A stretch of DNA of 64,000 bases from a bacterium (lineage in GTDB: Bacteria; Krumholzibacteriota; Krumholzibacteriia; LZORAL124-64-63), in assembly GCA_016703265.1 (NCBI GenBank), contig JADJCK010000004.1, positions 434,001 to 498,000 of the forward strand, read 5' to 3'. The position numbers and the translations under genes are program-made. The number at the start of each line of letters is the position of its first letter. Position 1 is the first letter of the stretch. Positions 36,843 through 45,183 of the stretch are shown here, piece after piece. The notes beneath the pieces are model-generated. The model ran no database searches, was not told the origin of the DNA, and saw only the letters and a list, made by a program, of their open reading frames with translations.

Positions 36843-37508
36843 ATGAAACTCATCATCGTATGCATCATCAGCATTGCCGCATCGGTCGCCCTCGCCCAGG
36901 GTGCACCGGGCGCCGCGCCGGCGCAGGCCGGTTGGGTGGATCATGACGGCGACGGACGTCACGACACCTTCCGCGACCAGAACGGCGACGGGATCAACGA
37001 CCTCAACAACCAGTCGTACGCGCATCGTTTCACGTGGGTCGATGAGGACGGCGACGGCCTCAACGACTTCTACTGCGATGCGGACGGCGACGGCGTCAAC
37101 GACCTGGAGACTTCCTTCCGCGACCGTGACGGCGACGGGCGCGACGACAACGTGCTCGACCTTGACGGTGACGGGCGCAACGACATCACCGGGCTGGCCT
37201 ATGGCCGCGGCGACCTGCACGGCGACAAGTTCGGGTTCGTGATCGACGGCGCCGGCTGGGTCGACGAGGACGGCGACGGCTTCGCCGATCAACTGACAGG
37301 CCCGGGCCGGCGCGGGACCGAGGACAAGTTCATCGACAGCGACGGCGACGGCATGGCCGACGGTTGCTGGTTCGAGGACGGCGGTTTCCAGCACCATCGC
37401 GCGCGCACCGGCCAGGGCGGCGGCGCCGGCGGCGGCGGTGGCGGCGGACCCCAGCGCGGGGGCGGTGGTGGCGGCAGGTGGGCACCGGAGTTCGGGAGCC
37501 CGCTGTGA
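36843..37508 (+). CDS. Secreted Asp/Gly-repeat (EF-hand/thrombospondin-3-like) protein
   Basis: A 221-aa protein; ATG 36843 with TAAGGAG 9 nt upstream. KLIIVCIISIAASVALAQ is a signal peptide. Ten or so DxDGDG-type loops follow (DHDGDGRHD, DQNGDGINDL, DEDGDGLNDF, DADGDGVNDL, DRDGDGRDD, DLDGDGRND, DEDGDGFAD, DSDGDGMAD), each able to bind Ca2+. The C-terminal 45 residues are almost pure Gly with Gln/Arg. Extracellular Ca-binding or matrix role is likely. The stop overlaps the GTG start of the outer-membrane barrel gene, so the two are made together. Driven by the sigma-54 promoter/enhancer at 36577-36693. Confidence 0.75.
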   Translation: MKLIIVCIISIAASVALAQGAPGAAPAQAGWVDHDGDGRHDTFRDQNGDGINDLNNQSYAHRFTWVDEDGDGLNDFYCDADGDGVNDLETSFRDRDGDGRDDNVLDLDGDGRNDITGLAYGRGDLHGDKFGFVIDGAGWVDEDGDGFADQLTGPGRRGTEDKFIDSDGDGMADGCWFEDGGFQHHRARTGQGGGAGGGGGGGPQRGGGGGGRWAPEFGSPL

Positions 37509-38647
37509 GCGCGCGCTCGGGCCTTCAGCTGCGATCGTTGCTGAAATGCGGCGCCGCGCTGTTGATCGCCGCATCCGTCTTGCCGGCCGCAGCCGGCGCC
37601 GGCCAGGCTTCACCTTTCACGCTGGGCGCCGGCGCCACGCAGGTGTGGACCGACAACGTGTTCGGCACCGAGCCCTCGCCCGGCGACGGCATCACCGACG
37701 GGCGCGGCTGGCTGTCGTGGTCGCACGCGTCTCGGTGGCGGCTGGGGGCCAGCGGTCGCCTGCTGCGCTTCCAGGACAATCCCGACCTGAACCACGGCTA
37801 CGTGACGCTGATGGCCGAGGCGATGCCATCGGCGAGCGGCGCCCGCACGCGCGTGCAGGCCGGGGTCTCGAGCGCCTGGCGCCTCAACGGCTCGCTCTAC
37901 GAACCGTTCAACTACCGCGACACCAGCGCCTACGCGACGCTGCGGCACTACCTGGCCGAGGGCTTCAGCGCCCAGCTGCGCGCCGACCTGTCGGCGCGCG
38001 AGTATCCCGAGCAGGTCATCGAGGATGCGCGCAAGGCCTGGCTGTCGGTGCGCCTGCAGAAGTCGCTGCCGACCCGCACCAGTGTGACGCTCTCGCTGCG
38101 CGGCGGCTGGAAGGCGTACGTGGACGAGACGCAGTCCGACGCCGCGGTGCGCGAGCTCAATGTGCAGGCGGCGCAATCGATCTCGCCGCGCCTGGCGCTG
38201 CGCGCCTGGTGGTCGGATGCGAACCTGTACGAGCACGGCAGCGCCGCGGCCCAGATGGAGGCCTTCGACAACCCGCTCCTGGACGAGTTCTCGTTCGACG
38301 GCCGCCGGCTCGGCACATCCCTCAAGGTGATCATGCCGTGGAACCTGACCGCCGAACTGGCCGGCGAACGGGCCTGGCTGGACTACCCCGGCCGTCCGCC
38401 GGCGCTGTACGACCCCCTGGCGGACACCTTCGTGCTGAACGGCGAGCTGCTGGCGCTGGCCGAGGGCGAGCGCAGCGACGCGGTGACGCGCCTGCGGCTG
38501 GCGCTCGAGCGGCGCGGCGCGCGCCTGTTCGGGACATCGCGCGTGGACCTGAACGCCGCGATCGAGTGGAGCGACCAGGAGTCGAACGACCTCTACTGGC
38601 AGTGGAGCGGCTGGTCGGTGCAGGCCGGCGCCTCGGTCGAGTTCTAG
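37505..38647 (+). CDS. Outer-membrane beta-barrel protein coupled to the secreted repeat protein
   Basis: A 380-aa protein starting at GTG 37505, which overlaps the previous stop (GTGA). SLLKCGAALLIAASVLPAAA is the signal peptide. The mature protein is a run of amphipathic strands (RWRLGASGRLLRFQDNPDLN, ARTRVQAGVSSAWRLNGSLY, SVTLSLRGGWKAYVDE) and ends GWSVQAGASVEF, with the terminal Phe expected of a BAM-inserted barrel. I recognise no family. The coupling suggests it anchors, exports or receives the Asp/Gly-repeat protein encoded just before it. Confidence 0.65.
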   Translation: MSARSGLQLRSLLKCGAALLIAASVLPAAAGAGQASPFTLGAGATQVWTDNVFGTEPSPGDGITDGRGWLSWSHASRWRLGASGRLLRFQDNPDLNHGYVTLMAEAMPSASGARTRVQAGVSSAWRLNGSLYEPFNYRDTSAYATLRHYLAEGFSAQLRADLSAREYPEQVIEDARKAWLSVRLQKSLPTRTSVTLSLRGGWKAYVDETQSDAAVRELNVQAAQSISPRLALRAWWSDANLYEHGSAAAQMEAFDNPLLDEFSFDGRRLGTSLKVIMPWNLTAELAGERAWLDYPGRPPALYDPLADTFVLNGELLALAEGERSDAVTRLRLALERRGARLFGTSRVDLNAAIEWSDQESNDLYWQWSGWSVQAGASVEF

Positions 38648-38722
38648 GCGGCGGCCAATCACTACCTGTTTGGTATGGATTTGATTCCCGCTGTCCGCCA
38701 CCCGTGCCATGTGTTATGGATT

Positions 38723-38756
38723 GGGTGCGCCGGCGCCACAGCGTGCCGGCGCACCC
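38723..38756 (+). terminator. 12-bp GC hairpin after the barrel gene
   Basis: GGGTGCGCCGGC (38723-38734), 10-nt loop, GCCGGCGCACCC (38745-38756), followed by CGTTCTGT. About 75 bp past the stop. The stem resembles the core of the dispersed palindrome but is not one. Confidence 0.6.
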
Positions 38757-38814
38757 CGTTCTGTACCTGTGACTGCCGCGACGTCCCGCGCCGCGGCGCC
38801 GCCCTGAAGGGCCC

Positions 38815-40242
38815 ATGACCACACATCCCCAGATCATCCAGGGCGGCATGGGTGTTGCCGTGTCGAACTGGAGCCTGGCGCGCGCCGTGTCGAGCCTGGG
38901 CCAGCTCGGGGTCGTGTCGGGGACCGCGCTCGCGGTCATCCTTTCCCGCCGCCTGCAGATGGGCGATCCGGGCGGCCACATGCGCCGCGCCCTGGAGAAC
39001 TTTCCCGTGCCGGCCGTGGCCCGTCGCGTGCTGGCCGATCATTTCGTGCCCGGCGGCAAGCGGCCCGAGGCGCCGTTCCGCGGCGTGCCCCTGCCCGGCC
39101 TGAAGCCGGCGCCCGCGCTGGTCGACCTGACGGTGACGGCCAACTTCGTCGAGGTGTTCCTCGCGAAGCACGGGCACTCGGGCCTTGTCGGGATCAATTT
39201 CCTGGAGAAGGTGCAGTTCCCCACGCTGCCGTCGCTCTACGGGGCGATGCTCGCGGGCGTGGACTACGTGCTGATGGGCGCGGGTATCCCGCTGGCGATT
39301 CCCGGCGCGTTGGACCGCCTGGCCGCCGACGAACCCGTCGAGCTGAAGATCGACGTGCCCGGCAGCACGCCCGGCAAGCCGTTCCTGTCGCGCTTCGATC
39401 CGCGCGCCTTCCATGGCGGTCCTTCGCTGCGCCTGCGGCGGCCGCGGTTCCTGGGCATCGTCTCGTCGTCGACGCTGGCCGTCACGCTGGCGCGCAAGGC
39501 GAGCGGGCGTGTCGACGGTTTCGTCATCGAAGGCGCCACCGCCGGTGGCCACAACGCGCCGCCGCGCGGCCCGATGCACCTGGACGAGGCCGGCGAGCCC
39601 GTCTACGGCGAGCGCGATGCGCCCGACCTGGCGGCGTTCCGCGAACTGGGCCTGCCGTTCTGGCTGGCCGGTTCCTACGGCGAGCCCGGCCGCCTGGCCG
39701 ATGCGCTGGCGCTCGGTGCCGTGGGCGTGCAGGCGGGCACCGTCTTTGCCGCGTGCGAGGAGTCCGGCATCACCGATGAACTCAAGCAGCAGGTCATCGA
39801 ATTGAGCCGCGAGGGCCATGCGAACGTGTTCACCGACCCGTTGGCCTCGCCCACCGGGTTCCCCTTCAAGGTGCTTCAGGTCGAGGGCTCGCTCTCGGAA
39901 GCCGAGACCTACGAGGCGCGTCCGCGCCTGTGCAACCTGGGCTACCTGCGTCGCGCCTTCAGCCTGCCCGACGGCACGCTGCGCTACCGCTGCCCCGCCG
40001 AGCCGGTCGACGAGTTCGTGCGCAAGGGCGGCGCCGAGGCCGACACGGTCGGTCGCAAGTGCTTCTGCAACGGCCTGCTCGCGGCTGTCGGGCTGGCGCG
40101 CGTCGAGGACGGGTCGCCGATCGAGCCGCCGCTGCTGACGGCGGGCAACGCCGTGTCACGCGTGGCGCAGTTCGTCAAGCCGGGGCGGCGCACGTATTCG
40201 GCTGCCGACGTCATCGAGCGGTTGCTGAAGCCGCGGGGGTGA
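38815..40242 (+). CDS. Nitronate monooxygenase/2-nitropropane dioxygenase-like FMN enzyme
   Basis: A 475-aa TIM-barrel flavoprotein. PQIIQGGMGVAVSNWSLARA at the start, GLVGINFLEKVQFPTLPSLY, VDYVLMGAGIPLAIPG, GFVIEGATAGGHNAPPRG (phosphate/flavin loop with the family His) and GAVGVQAGTVFAACEESGI are all in the nitronate monooxygenase/PfaD pattern. At 475 aa it is longer than the usual 320-350; the extra C-terminal part contains a Cys cluster (CNLGYLRRAF, YRCPAE, KCFCNGLLA), perhaps metal-binding. Physiological substrate unclear. It is a monocistronic-looking gene with a palindrome-like remnant after its stop. Confidence 0.75.
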   Translation: MTTHPQIIQGGMGVAVSNWSLARAVSSLGQLGVVSGTALAVILSRRLQMGDPGGHMRRALENFPVPAVARRVLADHFVPGGKRPEAPFRGVPLPGLKPAPALVDLTVTANFVEVFLAKHGHSGLVGINFLEKVQFPTLPSLYGAMLAGVDYVLMGAGIPLAIPGALDRLAADEPVELKIDVPGSTPGKPFLSRFDPRAFHGGPSLRLRRPRFLGIVSSSTLAVTLARKASGRVDGFVIEGATAGGHNAPPRGPMHLDEAGEPVYGERDAPDLAAFRELGLPFWLAGSYGEPGRLADALALGAVGVQAGTVFAACEESGITDELKQQVIELSREGHANVFTDPLASPTGFPFKVLQVEGSLSEAETYEARPRLCNLGYLRRAFSLPDGTLRYRCPAEPVDEFVRKGGAEADTVGRKCFCNGLLAAVGLARVEDGSPIEPPLLTAGNAVSRVAQFVKPGRRTYSAADVIERLLKPRG

Positions 40243-40255
40243 GGCGCTGCGCCGG

Positions 40256-40269
40256 TTGCGCCGGCGCCA
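40256..40269. repeat. Possible remnant of the dispersed palindrome
   Basis: TTGCGCCGGCGCCA, half of the consensus is kept. 14 bp past the nitronate monooxygenase-like stop, the same kind of position as other copies. Too degenerate to be sure. Confidence 0.35.
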
Positions 40270-40387
40270 GCCCGTGGCTCCCCGGGCGTTTCGGAATTGT
40301 CCCTTTTCCCTCCTGCCTGCGTATCCTCCGTGAACGACCCGGCCGGCGCGACCGGCCCGCCACCGCTTTCACCGGAGTACCGCGATC

Positions 40388-41779
40388 ATGCCGAAGCTGC
40401 GCCACCTGTCCAGACTCCTGCTGCCGACCCTGATCCTGCTCCACGCGGTGCCGGCCATGGCGGTCAACCTGCACCTGCTGGTCGAGCAGGCCGATGGCGT
40501 GGCCCTCGAGACGGTGGCCGTGCCCGAGACCGGCGAGGTGGTCGTCACCCGCCCCGACCTCGTGACCGTGGTGCTGCCGTTCGGGCTGGGGCAGTCGGGC
40601 GACCTGGTGCCGAAGTCGCGCCGGCCGGCACGCCTGGTTGCACGACTGGAGGGCGGGCAACTGCGCGTGGAGATCACCGGGGCCGATGGGCGGGGCCGCG
40701 CCTTGCCGCCGGTGGCGGTGGCGGACCTGGCGCGGTACGACCTGCGCGTGAACGTGACCGGAAACGGCGGACGGCAGCGGGCGTTCGTCGTGCGCGCGAA
40801 CGGGCCGGCAACGGCGGCTTCAGGACCGGTGCTCGACATGTTCGGCGGGAAGATCCCGCTGGCGCCAGGAGACTGGGCACTGACCACCGAGACCACCGCG
40901 CAAGCCGGGGCTGCAGGCCTGGCGGGTGCCGTGCCCTGCCAGTGGAGCGACGGCCTCGTCTTCACGCAGGTGACCGGGCCGGACGGGCGCCGCGGGCGCT
41001 TCGTGATCGACACCGCGGCGGGTGCGACGGTGCTGGCGCGCGGCTTCCTGCCGAAGACTGCGACCATCGAGTCCATCGAGGGCGTCGAGCACTCGGAGAA
41101 GGGCGCCCGCGTGGTGCCGGGCGCGATGAGCGGGGCCGGCGGCGAGGTGGCCGGACTGCTGGGTGCCTGCGAGCCGGGAACGCTCCGGCTCGGCGACCTG
41201 TCGGTCGAGGGCGTGCGCGCCAACGTGATGGCCGCATTGCCGGAGCTGGGCGGCGCTCCCGTCGACGGCATCCTCGGCCTGGATGTGCTGTCGCGCTGCG
41301 GCCTGCTGCGCTTCGAGCGCGGTGCCGATGGCGAAGGGACGCTCGCGTTCGACCCGCAGCCGACGGCGCCGGCCGCCGGCGCCATCAACTGTCCGTTCTC
41401 GATCGTCGCGAAACACATCGTGCTGCCGGCGCAACTGGATGGCACCGACGTCTCGCTGGTGCTGGACACGGGCGCCCGCGGCTCGCTGCTGCCGACGGCG
41501 CTGGCCGCAAAGGCCGGGCTGCCCGCCGCTTCAGGCACGGCCGCGCGCGAGTTCCGCGGGCTCGACGGGCGGCCGCTGCCGGCGCGGCCGGTGCAGGTGC
41601 AGCGCCTGGCGCTGGGCGGCGCGGCAGCCGGCCCCGCCGTGTTCCACGCGGGCGACCTGCCGGCGCTGGCGGCCCTCGGCCTGGATGCCGACTCGGGGCT
41701 GTTGGGGGGCGATGTGCTGGCGGCGTGGCGGCGGCTCGAGATCGACTTCGCCGCGAACCTGGTGCGGCTCACGCGGTGA
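40388..41779 (+). CDS. Exported retropepsin-like aspartic protease (two-domain)
   Basis: A 463-aa protein. LLLPTLILLHAVPAMA is a signal peptide. Two retroviral-type aspartyl protease halves: GRRGRFVIDTAAGATVLARG (about 200-219, DTA in place of the usual DTG) with DGILGLDVLSRCGLLRFERG, and SLVLDTGARGSLLPTALAAK (about 355-375, DTG present) with SGLLGGDVLAAWRRLEIDF. The N-terminal about 150 residues are unassigned. Family members are periplasmic or secreted proteases; the first active-site triad is atypical, so activity may rest on the second. ATG 40388 follows an ACCGGAGTACC region. Confidence 0.7.
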   Translation: MPKLRHLSRLLLPTLILLHAVPAMAVNLHLLVEQADGVALETVAVPETGEVVVTRPDLVTVVLPFGLGQSGDLVPKSRRPARLVARLEGGQLRVEITGADGRGRALPPVAVADLARYDLRVNVTGNGGRQRAFVVRANGPATAASGPVLDMFGGKIPLAPGDWALTTETTAQAGAAGLAGAVPCQWSDGLVFTQVTGPDGRRGRFVIDTAAGATVLARGFLPKTATIESIEGVEHSEKGARVVPGAMSGAGGEVAGLLGACEPGTLRLGDLSVEGVRANVMAALPELGGAPVDGILGLDVLSRCGLLRFERGADGEGTLAFDPQPTAPAAGAINCPFSIVAKHIVLPAQLDGTDVSLVLDTGARGSLLPTALAAKAGLPAASGTAAREFRGLDGRPLPARPVQVQRLALGGAAAGPAVFHAGDLPALAALGLDADSGLLGGDVLAAWRRLEIDFAANLVRLTR

Positions 41780-41928
41780 CTCTCTTTTCCCGGCTGCCCC
41801 GCTGATCCCCGGGGTTGCGCCCGTTTCCCTTGACTGGGCACCTGCCGTTTTCTATAGGTCTGTCGGTAATGGTCCTTCATCGACGATTCGGACCGCTATC
41901 GGACGCCACGACCGGCAGGGAGCGCTTC

Positions 41929-42660
41929 ATGGCCTGTCACCGGACCTTGCCCGCGAGACGCGTTGCCACCCGCATGCTGCCGTTGGTGCTGTTGCTCGTG
42001 TTGCTGGCACCCCTGGCGGCCGGCGCCGAAGAGGCGCCCGTCGCCCCGCTGCGTCACTGGGCCTTCGGCTGGGATCCCGGCGATTCCGAGCGCGGCCTCA
42101 CCGTCCGCTACCGCTTCACGCCTCGCTGGGACCTGAGCGTCGCCGCCGGTCCGAACGACTATCGCCAGGAGACCGAGAGCCGCGGCTGGGATACCGACAA
42201 CGACACGAGCGACGACGGCGCTCCGAGAACCGAAGACTCGCGACGGGAACAGGGCTGGGTGCGCCTGGCGGCCGGCGGGCGGTTCTGGCAGGAAGGCCGC
42301 TGGGCCGTCAGCGGCGTCGGCGCGGCGACATACACCTGGAGCGTGGAGGACTACCGCTCCCGCCACTACGAGCACTACACCGGAGCCCTGTGGGACTATC
42401 GCAACTCGCGCCAGAGCACCGACCGTGAGACCTGGTACATCACGCTCGGCATTCGTCCCTCGTTCCGGGTCTCGAACCGCATGCAGGTCGAAGCCGAAGC
42501 CGGCCTGAGCTTCTCGCGCGAGACGGAAGATTACGAGAGCCTGTACTGGTGGGACAGCTACACGCCCACCGAGCGGAACGAGCGGACGACACACTACCGC
42601 AATTTCCGGAGCTACGGCGGTGTCGAACTGTACAAGCTGAAGCTCATCTTCTGGTTCTAG
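41929..42660 (+). CDS. Exported beta-rich protein, possible outer-membrane barrel
   Basis: A 243-aa protein. ATG 41929 is chosen for CAGGGAG 7-8 nt upstream and because it gives a proper signal peptide (TRMLPLVLLLVLLAPLAAGA). Mature segments alternate (ERGLTVRYRFTPRWDLSVAA, QGWVRLAAGGRFWQEGRWAV, WYITLGIRPSFRVSNRMQVE) and the protein ends GVELYKLKLIFWF, with terminal Phe. Many Arg/Glu/Tyr-rich loops. No family recognised. The M28 peptidase gene follows after 23 bp, so they may be co-transcribed. An in-frame ATG at 41869 is the alternative start. Confidence 0.6.
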   Translation: MACHRTLPARRVATRMLPLVLLLVLLAPLAAGAEEAPVAPLRHWAFGWDPGDSERGLTVRYRFTPRWDLSVAAGPNDYRQETESRGWDTDNDTSDDGAPRTEDSRREQGWVRLAAGGRFWQEGRWAVSGVGAATYTWSVEDYRSRHYEHYTGALWDYRNSRQSTDRETWYITLGIRPSFRVSNRMQVEAEAGLSFSRETEDYESLYWWDSYTPTERNERTTHYRNFRSYGGVELYKLKLIFWF

Positions 42661-42683
42661 CCCGCCGCCCGGGAGGGCCTTTC

Positions 42684-44186
42684 GTGAAACTGCGCCGCGT
42701 TTGCATGCCACTCCGCGTCCTTCCCCTGGTGCTGCTCGCCGGCGCCGCTCTTGCCCAGCCTGCGCCGGCGCCCGAGCCGGGCCTGGCGGTCATCACCGCC
42801 GAGTCGCTGCTCGCCGATGTGGCGCACCTTTCCTCACCACAGTACGACGGGCGGTTGTCGGGCTCGCGTGGCTATGTGGAGGCTGCGCGCTGGGCTGCGG
42901 CCCGCTTTGCCGCCCTCGGCCTGGAGCCGGGTGGCGATGCTGCGGCCGATGGCAAGGGCTGGCTGCAGTGGTTTGCGTCCGAGTACAACGAGATCACGGA
43001 CTCGCCCCGGCTGGAAACGGTGGACGCGAAAGGCGTCGTCACGACCTGTCGGCCGGGCGCCGATTTCACGGCGCGCGGATTCTCGGGCAGCGGCGAATTG
43101 GCCGCTCCGGTGGTCTTCACCGGCTACGGCCTGAGCCAGCCGGCGCGCGGCTACGACGACTTTGCGGGCGTGGACGTGAAGGGGAAGATCGTCCTCTGCT
43201 TCAAGCCGAACCCGGCGTGGGCGCCCGACTCGACAGGCTGGGACGCGCAAAGCCAGACGCCGCGAAAGAAGTCGCTCGCGGCGCGGGCCCACGGCGCCGT
43301 GGCGCTGCTGTGGTTCGAGACGGCGGCGGCGGGCAAGCCGGCGCGCGCGCCCATCGGCAGCGTGCTGCACGGGCCGGGCGAACAGCCGCTCGACTTCCCG
43401 CAGCTCGAGATCAGCGAGGCCGTCGCCGAGCGGCTGCTCGGCGGCAGCGGCGAGGCGGCGCAGTTGCGCGCGCTCATCGACCAGGAGAAGAAGCCGCATT
43501 CGCAGGTGCTGCCGACGCGGGCAACGGTGGCCGTGCAGGCCCGCTACGAGGCCGCGCACCCGACCTGCAACGTGGTGGGTGTGCTGCGCGGCTCGGACCC
43601 GGCGCTGGCCGACAAGCCGCTGGTGATCGGCGGGCACCTGGACCATGTGGGGCGGCAGGGATCCGGGTTCTATTTCCCGGGCGCCAACGACAATGCCTCG
43701 GGCAGCGCGGCGGTGCTCAGGCTGGCCGAGGCATTCACGAAGGCGGGTCGTCCGGCGCGCACGGTGGTGTTCGTGCTGTTCGCCGGCGAGGAATCGGGGC
43801 TGGAGGGTGCGAAGCACCACGCCGCCCATCCGCGCCTGCCGCTCGCCGACACCGTCGCGATGTTCAACCTCGACTGCGTGGCCTGCGGCGACAGCGTCCA
43901 GGTGGGCTCGGGCAAGACCTCGCCGGAACTGTGGGCGCGGGCGAAGGAACTCGATGCCGCCAACGATGCCTGCATGGTCACCCGCACCTGGGGCGGCGGC
44001 GGCGCTGACGCGGCGCCGTTCCACGACCTCGGCGTCAAGACGCTGTACTGGGTCACGACCAACAGCTACCCCCACCTGCATGCGCCGCACGACACGCCCG
44101 AGACGCTGAACGGCCCCTTGTACGAGAAGTTGGTGCGGCTCTGCTTCCGCACGGCATGGGACGTGGCGATGGGCGGCGGTTCATGA
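42684..44186 (+). CDS. M28-family zinc aminopeptidase, exported
   Basis: A 500-aa protein from GTG 42684 (GGGAGGG about 6 nt upstream). MPLRVLPLVLLAGAALAQ is the signal peptide. An inserted PA domain (VVFTGYGLSQPARGYDDFAG) precedes the peptidase core: VIGGHLDHVGRQ (Zn His and Asp), PGANDNASGSAAV (bridging Asp), FAGEESGLEGAKHH (catalytic Glu pair), FNLDCVACGDS (Zn Asp) and SYPHLHAPHDTPE (Zn His). All five metal/catalytic residues are present. It should release N-terminal amino acids from peptides in the periplasm or outside. The stop overlaps the start of the beta-lactamase gene (ATGA). Confidence 0.9.
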   Translation: MKLRRVCMPLRVLPLVLLAGAALAQPAPAPEPGLAVITAESLLADVAHLSSPQYDGRLSGSRGYVEAARWAAARFAALGLEPGGDAAADGKGWLQWFASEYNEITDSPRLETVDAKGVVTTCRPGADFTARGFSGSGELAAPVVFTGYGLSQPARGYDDFAGVDVKGKIVLCFKPNPAWAPDSTGWDAQSQTPRKKSLAARAHGAVALLWFETAAAGKPARAPIGSVLHGPGEQPLDFPQLEISEAVAERLLGGSGEAAQLRALIDQEKKPHSQVLPTRATVAVQARYEAAHPTCNVVGVLRGSDPALADKPLVIGGHLDHVGRQGSGFYFPGANDNASGSAAVLRLAEAFTKAGRPARTVVFVLFAGEESGLEGAKHHAAHPRLPLADTVAMFNLDCVACGDSVQVGSGKTSPELWARAKELDAANDACMVTRTWGGGGADAAPFHDLGVKTLYWVTTNSYPHLHAPHDTPETLNGPLYEKLVRLCFRTAWDVAMGGGS

Positions 44187-45001
44187 GGCGCGCCGTAATG
44201 GTGGCGGCGCTGGTGCTGCTCGTTGCGGCGTCCGCAGGCGGGGTGGCGGCAGGGCCGGCGCCGGGGCCGACCGCGCGACCGCAGTGGGAACGGATCTTCA
44301 GCGAGAACAATGCCACCGGCACGATCTTCGTGGTCGACGAACGCAGCGACGAGCAGTGGGTTTGGGACGCAGAGCGGGCGGCGACCCGGTTCTGCCCGGC
44401 CTCGACGTTCAAGGTGCCGCACGCGCTGTTTGCGCTGGACGCGGGCGTGCTGCGCGATGAATTCGCGAAGATCACCTGGGACGGCAAGGAACACACGATT
44501 GCCGGCTGGAACGCCGACCAGACGCTGCGCTCGTCGATGCGGCACTCGACCGTGTGGGTGTACCAGGGCTTCGCGCGCGCGATCGGCGCCGAGCGTGAAC
44601 GCGCGTACCTCGCGAAGGTCGGCTACGGCAATCTCGAGGTGGGCGACAACGTCGAGACGTTCTGGCTGGACGGCTCGCTGGCCATCTCGGCCGTGGAGCA
44701 GGTGGCCTTCCTGCGTCGCCTGTACCGCAACGAACTGCCGTTCGACGTTGCGCACCAGCGCCTGGTCAAGGACGTGATGATCAACGAGGCCGGCCGCGAC
44801 TGGATCCTGCGCGCGAAGACCGGCTTGTCCGTGCGCATCGACCGGCCGGTCGGCTGGTGGGTGGGCTGGGTCGAGACGCCGCAGGGCGCGGTGTTCTTCG
44901 CGTTGAACATCGACGTGCCCGGCGGCATGGCCGATGCGGCCAAGCGCGAGGCGATCGGGCGGGCGGTGCTTGTCGAATTGGGCGCGCTGCCGGGGTCGTG
45001 A
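44183..45001 (+). CDS. Class D (OXA-type) beta-lactamase family protein
   Basis: A 272-aa protein. RRAVMVAALVLLVAASAGGV is a signal peptide. All active-site elements are in order: FCPASTFKVPHALF (STFK, nucleophile Ser and Lys), SMRHSTVWVYQGFAR (S-x-V), KVGYGNLEVG (YGN) and LRAKTGLSVR (KTG). WWVGWVETPQGAVFFALNID is the usual following strand. Length fits OXA enzymes. It could hydrolyse penicillins or be a housekeeping homologue; activity cannot be inferred from the sequence. It overlaps the M28 peptidase stop by 4 bases, so it is chromosomal operon content rather than a mobile cassette. Confidence 0.9.
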   Translation: MRRAVMVAALVLLVAASAGGVAAGPAPGPTARPQWERIFSENNATGTIFVVDERSDEQWVWDAERAATRFCPASTFKVPHALFALDAGVLRDEFAKITWDGKEHTIAGWNADQTLRSSMRHSTVWVYQGFARAIGAERERAYLAKVGYGNLEVGDNVETFWLDGSLAISAVEQVAFLRRLYRNELPFDVAHQRLVKDVMINEAGRDWILRAKTGLSVRIDRPVGWWVGWVETPQGAVFFALNIDVPGGMADAAKREAIGRAVLVELGALPGS

Positions 45002-45060
45002 CCGGTCCCCGCCACCTTTCCAGGCCCGGAATTCCCCTCGATATGATATAGTGTAGGTTC

Positions 45061-45084
45061 GCGCCGTCCGTTGCCGGACGGCGC
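45061..45084 (+). terminator. 10-bp perfect hairpin between beta-lactamase and C25 genes
   Basis: GCGCCGTCCG, loop TTGC, CGGACGGCGC. 60 bp past the beta-lactamase stop and 100 bp before the C25 start. An AT-rich element just upstream (GATATGATATAGTG, about 45040-45054) may be a -10 region, in which case the hairpin sits in the C25 leader instead. Confidence 0.45.
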
Positions 45085-45183
45085 CGATTGGTCAACTTGT
45101 TGGGGGACAAGGGGCTTATTCGGCCAGCAGCCGTCCGGAGCCCGGACCGGCGCCTTCGCAGCGCCCAAAAGTGAGCATTCATC

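Noticed and set aside
36911..36935. GCGCCGGCGCAGG inside the 36843 gene as another palindrome copy
   Set aside because: Only the GC core matches; it encodes APAQA in a normal mature N-terminus. Similar core-only matches (for example near 42764) are expected in Ala/Pro-rich coding sequence.
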